From Coniferiporia sulphurascens (Eukaryota > Basidiomycota > Agaricomycetes > Hymenochaetales > Hymenochaetaceae): DNA of 64,000 nucleotides. Numbering within the stretch: the first letter of the stretch is position 1; each line of letters opens with the position of its first letter. Location: assembly GCA_002794785.1 (NCBI GenBank), contig NBBA01000016.1:248001-312000 (forward strand). Reading direction: 5' to 3'. The position numbers and the translations under genes are program-made. The notes below the pieces were generated by a model. That model ran no database searches. It was not told the DNA's origin and worked only from the letters and a program-made list of their open reading frames with translations. Positions 59,525 through 64,000 of the stretch are shown piece by piece.

Positions 59525-60112
59525 AGCTGACTATCCCCGCGTCTGATGAGCTCGCTTTTCAAGGTCCTGCTAACTCCCATTTTCGAAAAGATACTGCATT
59601 GAGGACGAACGAGACCGTTTTCTAAGGATGTGGAGACTCCGATTTCCCCGGTGCCGAGTGCACCGCTGGCACGGCCGCGTTGCAGCCAATGTCGAACTTA
59701 CGAGGATAAACCGATTTACACATTGACTTTCTTCTCGCCTTCCGCCCGTCTCCAGTCTACCGAAGGATCTATGCTAGCAACACGGTTTTCCCCAGCGTTG
59801 GACCCTCAAGACGCACATTTTCGGTCTCCATAAGGCTGTCTGTACGTCCCCAGGCCACCTGATACTGACTTCTTGCGGCTTAATCGACCTCAGTCTGTGA
59901 TCCCAGTCGATTTCAATGCTCATATCGGACCCGTCGCATGTTATGCCTTGAATACCGGACTCCGAATCTGCCCCTCTCGTCTCCTCCGCTGTCTTCCCCA
60001 AGGCACGCGTCTGTTTTCTAGCCTGTCTTCTTCTCAGTATCTAGTATAAAATAACTGCGCTCTCCACATGCCTACCCAGCCGCATACCCCAGCTTTACAA
60101 AATAGGAACAGA
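59525..60112 (+). repeat. Duplicated block B, copy 2 (upstream region of the secreted-protein gene)
   Basis: Matches 58150-58707 along most of its length with many substitutions; ends at the start codon of the intact gene at 60113, so it includes that gene's promoter. Confidence 0.85.
60045..60051 (+). promoter_or_regulatory. TATA box of the 60113 gene
   Basis: TATAAAA 62 bp upstream of the ATG. The corresponding site in the broken duplicate is mutated. Confidence 0.65.
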
Positions 60113-61045
60113 ATGAAGCTTGCTCTACTAGGACTCCCCTTCCTTCCCGCAGTCTACTCGTACACATACGGACTCGGAACGAGTTGGAGCATTGGCACTG
60201 GCTCAACCTCCACTATCGCAAAGGTCACAACAACGTTCAACCCCGGTACCCCGCCGTCCGGTCAGATTGGCGAACTGATACTCTATCCAGGCCTTTCTAA
60301 TGGTACCGACATTGCTGTCACTATCAGTGCACCACTCACGATGCTGACGAAAACTTTGTGCCGTAGGAACGGGAGACTTGCTCCTTACTTTCGTCGAGTC
60401 TACGTCTGATCAATCATCCTGCGATGCAACTCTTGATCATTGGTAGTGGAAAAACCCCGAATACTTTGTACCCTTCTTTTTCATTAATATTCGTTCTCGG
60501 CTTGCTAGGTGCATCCTCACTTCCGTGTTCAGCGACCAGAAGTCTACAGATGGTGTTTATGCGACCCTCAACGCAAACGAGCCTGTTACCATCACCTATG
60601 AGCGCAACGAGAACGCGACAGGCTGGACCCAAACCGCTTTCGTCAACAACGAGATCGTCTCACAGGTAAGCGTCCCTCTCGTTCCGCACGAAACTCGATC
60701 AAAAAGGCTCACAACCTCATCTCACTCCCCTGCATAACTGTTTGAACGCACCCACTATCACAGATCTACTCACCCTCTGGCCCAATGACGCTCTTCGGCG
60801 TCTGCACAGAGTGTGACGACTACTGCGCGATGACGGTATCCCCACAGACGTACACGAACACGACAATCGTGCTCGACGTCGCGGACCCGTCGTGGGGAGA
60901 GACCTCGACAGTCGGTTCAAAGGTCTACGGCGACGGCACTATTGACACTACCGCCCAGAAGCCGACGGTTGTCACTGGTTTGTCTAGTAGTGAGGATGGG
61001 AAGGTCTGGACCATCGAGAAAATAATGATCCCCCAGCTCAACTGA
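60113..61045 (+). CDS. Secreted protein of unknown function (242 aa)
   Basis: Exons 60113-60326, 60367-60442, 60509-60665, 60764-61045. Signal peptide MKLALLGLPFLPAVYS; mature part opens YTYGLGTSWSIGTGSTSTIA with many Ser/Thr/Gly, then LLLTFVESTSDQSSCDATLD, YATLNANEPVTITYERNENA, and a Cys-containing stretch LFGVCTECDDYCAMTVSPQT, ending IMIPQLN. Beta-strand-rich, no transmembrane tail or GPI signal. I do not recognise a named family; likely a basidiomycete extracellular protein. The 40-nt first intron is at the short limit, but reading through gives a stop. Its promoter and first exon are duplicated at 58150-58794. Faces the LPMO gene tail to tail. Confidence 0.8.
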
Positions 61046-61510
61046 GGGTCTTCCCGTTTGTTGTGTTTGAGCGAGTCTCTATCCCTTATTATTAACTGTC
61101 GGAGCTGTGTATATCCTTTTGTTTAAGGAGACTTTCTCATGCACCAGCTTATGAACCCCAACCCAAGCTTAAAAGTCCAAATCGACCACAGGGTGCTTCG
61201 CGGCAACGCAACACAACACAACGTTCGATGTAAACGCGTTTGAAATGTTCAGCGAAGCGCAGCGAAGCGCAGCGAGAAGCTAATGAAGGACCATCGATCT
61301 AGGCACATTTGACTTGTAGCAATCGTTATGTCCCCACTCAGGAAGACACCTAAGTCACACAATGACTTTAGAAACGCTTGTTATATGCCAATCTCACGAT
61401 TTGAGCACAGGTCCCGCCAGTGACTAGAAATCAAAATATCATCATTCTGAAGTGAGCAGATACATTTCGCTTCCTCCAAACGACTAGGATGAGACATGTA
61501 TAAAATGCTT
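61046..61510. other. Intergenic, convergent
   Basis: 3' ends of the 60113 gene and the LPMO gene. Holds the 10-bp tandem repeat listed separately. Confidence 0.6.
61251..61276. repeat. 10-bp tandem repeat
   Basis: AGCGAAGCGC repeated 2.6 times with an imperfect end. Confidence 0.85.
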
Positions 61511-62460
61511 TCAACCAGACCAAACAGCAGGTCCCGGGATGCTATGCACGTTTGTAATCAACACCCGCGGCAAATACTGAAATCGAAAAAGAGAGTGCAC
61601 TTACGCGTACGTGGTCGCGGTGGACGAGTAGACGTCGATATCGATGGACGGGTCCGTAGGGCTGTAACCACCAGGCAGCTTGATCGTCGGGCCAGGGCTG
61701 CCGCTCCCGCCATTCGTGATAGTCAGCTGCGCGCACTCCATGTAGAACTGTGGCTGGTTGGCTGTGTGGATCGCGAGTGTCTCGTGGCGGATCATGTAGT
61801 TGCCGTTCGGGAGCGCGGCGGGGATAGTCGAGGTCCACGACGAGCCCTGCGCGATCATCTGGCCGGAGCCCCACTGGCCGTTGGCGACTGTGCCGGAGAG
61901 GAGACCGGCCTCGTCGATCTTGAACCAGTCGAGAGAGGCGGGGCTGGCGTTCGTGCAGTCACCGTTGCAGTTCTTTGAAGATTTTTTTAAAAATCATGCT
62001 ATTTAAGAAGAGAAGATGCGGGACATACAGCCATGTAGACCATCATAGGGCCAATGGCATGAGGCCATGGATTGTTCCAAAAAGCGGTGACGGAGGATCC
62101 AGCAGGGACGGTCGCGGAAAGCTGGGGGTCGGTGACCGTTCCAGGGTTGTTACAGCCGATGTTCGGGTCCATCGCGTCCGTGATGGGGCTAGTCAGGATA
62201 GTAAAATAGATGAACAGGTGTAAATCCTAAACTTCTACTCACTTGTACGTCGCCCATTGGCGCTGGATGGTGGACTGTCCGGTGGGTGTGTTATATGCGG
62301 AGAAACTACCAGCTCAGATCAATACTGTGACAGCGTGGACGATAGACGAGAAATTAACGGACCCCTCGTAGGATGTGCCGTCAAAGGTGTAGGAAAGGAC
62401 ACCACCGTGGGCTGCAGCGAGAGCAGCAGAGCAGAGAGCGACGAGGACGCTGGAACGCAT
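61511..62460 (-). CDS. AA9 lytic polysaccharide monooxygenase, single domain
   Basis: Secreted copper enzyme that oxidatively cleaves cellulose or related beta-glucans. Exons 62363-62460, 62243-62305, 62029-62188, 61605-61972, 61511-61541; 239 aa. Signal peptide MRSSVLVALCSAALAAA leaves His as residue 1 of the mature chain (HGGVLSYTFDG), required for the copper histidine brace. The second brace histidine lies in NNPWPHAIGPMMVYMANC; the axial Tyr and the His/Gln pair are in RHETLAIHTANQPQFYMECA. Cysteines of the two usual disulfides are seen (IGC, NCNGDC, MEC). The end YAIPGPAVWSG is the standard AA9 terminus; there is no CBM1 or linker. Family identity is firm; substrate and C1/C4 preference cannot be read. 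Confidence 0.95.
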
Positions 62461-62514
62461 TTCGTTGTAGGGTTAAAGCCTTGCGACTTGAGGAGATCGG
62501 AACACGGGCCACCC

Positions 62515-62521
62515 TTTTATA
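62515..62521 (-). promoter_or_regulatory. TATA box of the LPMO gene
   Basis: TATAAAA on the minus strand, 55 bp upstream of the ATG, in the usual place for strongly regulated secreted-enzyme genes. Confidence 0.65.
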
Positions 62522-63499
62522 CTTCCGAGGAGTCTAGCGAAGCAACAAGGGCAGAAACATAACAGCAGGCAGGCATAAGCTCGGAGATCACAACAAGAGT
62601 CTTCGGTGGAACTTTATGCAACATAGCTTCGAGGTGGAGCTCGTAGGTCCGAGAAATCACAATGCTGTTCTATAACATACGAAGATGTATATCTGGTAGC
62701 GTCCAAGTTTCGATTAGAATACTAAAGAACCCCCAAAAAGCGGACACTCACGGTAAGATACAATTGCATTCTTAAAATACGTAGCGTAGAAATAAGGTGG
62801 GCAAACGAACCTAGAAATCCAGAGACTAGCAAAAAACACTGCTAACTACCCAATGCATGAAATTAAAAGTGCATGTAATAGTGAGAGAAGCATCAAATAC
62901 GAAACCAGTTTTTGTTCGGACCTGGGATCTCCTCTCGAAGATATATATCACTATCCATGCTAGACCAGCTCGTGCTCATTCACACACCAGGAAAATCATC
63001 GGCATCCGAAGAAATATGCTTCAGAAACTAGCAACGCTTTTCGCCGGCCCAGTAAGCGAACACGGCACCATTACGGATTCATGAAAGCGATGGTTAAAGG
63101 TCGGGAAAACTAAGGCGGACAAGAGCGAAATTCGAATGCATTATATGTATAGGTGTATAGGCGACAGCAGCTCCTCGAAGCGGCTAAAGATCGGTACATC
63201 GGCAAGGGTCGAAATAGAAAACATCGGACAACCTCATTCAGAAAGCACAGTGGCCATTTCTGATAACTTCCGTGGCCCGTCGCAGCCACGGAGCACCCGT
63301 TGCTCATCGGGAGCAATTGGTTCGGTACGGACAAGACCGCCGACAGTACCACAGAGTGGTGTTATTTGGGATTGACCCAGGATCTACTGTCCACTGATAT
63401 TAGTAGGAAATCATCCGCGCGTTCCAGGTGACACTAAAAGCGCTACTGATAATGTACTGACCTCATTAAGAACAATGGGCATAGCGCATACAAGTCTAA
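62522..63499. other. Upstream region of the LPMO gene and 3' side of URM1
   Basis: About 1 kb with no coding signal. Would contain the LPMO upstream control region; I did not find convincing repeated regulator sites. Confidence 0.55.
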
Positions 63500-63927
63500 T
63501 TATCCACCGTGAAGAGTGGAGATGAAGATGATTTCGTCGCCTGATTTTATCTGATAATCTCCCTCTCCCTCGAGTTCCCAATCACTGTCATTGACAAGCA
63601 CGAGAATACCAGGGCGACTTCCGAAAACAGTGTCATCAGTACAAGCCATCGTATTACCACCAGTCGGCGAACGTACACAGTCCCATCCTCCATGAAAAGT
63701 TCGACCCTCTCCTTCAGTAAGTTGTCGCGCAGGTAACGTATCAAGTAGTTGATGTCTACAGGTTTCTTCCCCGACGCCTCATTATGCGTTGGTTCAGATG
63801 AAGCGCCATAAGAACCGACAGGAACCTGGGACGGCAAACTGATCCGATGTGACCTTTGGTTGGAAAAGAGCAATTCGAGACCGCCTCCGAATTCGATCTT
63901 CACGGGTAGGTGGTCCTCAGAAGCCAT
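63500..63927 (-). CDS. URM1: Ubiquitin-related modifier 1
   Basis: Sulfur carrier for 2-thiolation of wobble uridine in cytosolic tRNAs, and a protein modifier under oxidative stress. Exons 63677-63927 and 63500-63617; 122 aa. Starts [20 protein letters not shown], then [45 protein letters not shown] and ends FISTLHGG, the C-terminal Gly-Gly needed for thiocarboxylation. Compared with yeast (99 aa) there is a short Pro/Ser insertion before the second helix, common in basidiomycetes as far as I recall. Complete. Confidence 0.96.
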
Positions 63928-64000
63928 TTAACAATTTCTCGAAATTATCAAAGACGTGGCTTCAGATGCAATGGGACAGCGGAAGAAATGCAGTTTCTTT

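Noticed and set aside
45990..62460. Copper regulon linking the copper-fist factor and the AA9 LPMO
   Set aside because: They are 14 kb apart with unrelated genes between and I cannot see a shared copper-response element; co-location is probably chance.

Overview
The window is nuclear DNA of a filamentous basidiomycete, most likely an Agaricomycete. Genes are split by many introns of about 50-65 nt with GT(A/G)NGT donors and CTNAC-like branch points, several proteins match families typical of mushroom-forming fungi (fungal Zn2Cys6 regulator, DUF6534-type membrane protein, copper-fist regulator, AA9 lytic polysaccharide monooxygenase), and there are no operons or bacterial signals. I found no rRNA, tRNA, CRISPR array or intact transposon by eye. 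Exon coordinates were derived by hand from splice sites, reading frame and family similarity; where the exon sum is a multiple of three and the family reads through, I trust them to about +/-1-3 nt.

Left third (0-27 kb), mostly minus strand, housekeeping: the 3' part of UDP-glucose dehydrogenase (cut by the window edge), serine palmitoyltransferase subunit LCB2, an EST1/SMG7-like protein of RNA decay or telomere biology with an apparent one-base frameshift, a very large Zn2Cys6 regulator, a USP25/28-like protein whose catalytic-cysteine box looks lost, a long LYR-motif protein, an unresolved small gene, the mitochondrial ADP/ATP carrier and a WRN-type 3'-5' exonuclease.

Middle (27-53 kb): a secreted sedolisin (S53) peptidase divergent from the exonuclease, a Ser/Thr kinase, zuotin (ribosome-associated J protein), a small secreted protein, the Cys-Gly dipeptidase DUG1, a SUZ-domain protein, a copper-fist transcription factor, alanine aminotransferase, a seven-exon membrane protein, and a second copy of the small secreted protein family. 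Two gene-poor stretches (13.65-17.0 and 37.9-40.9 kb) lie between them.

Right part (53-64 kb) is the least ordinary. Two diverged copies of a two-part duplicated block (A and B) are present; one B block carries an intact secreted-protein gene at 60.1 kb and the other only a broken first exon at 58.7 kb. In the first copy A and B are separated by about 3.6 kb holding a DUF6534-like gene and a degenerate tandem repeat. An AA9 LPMO gene and URM1 close the window. Functionally, the window mixes core metabolism (nucleotide sugars, sphingolipids, glutathione turnover, amino acids, mitochondrial transport), ubiquitin/URM1 biology, nutrient or metal regulators and a set of secreted products suited to a decomposer; I see no evidence of a co-regulated metabolic cluster.
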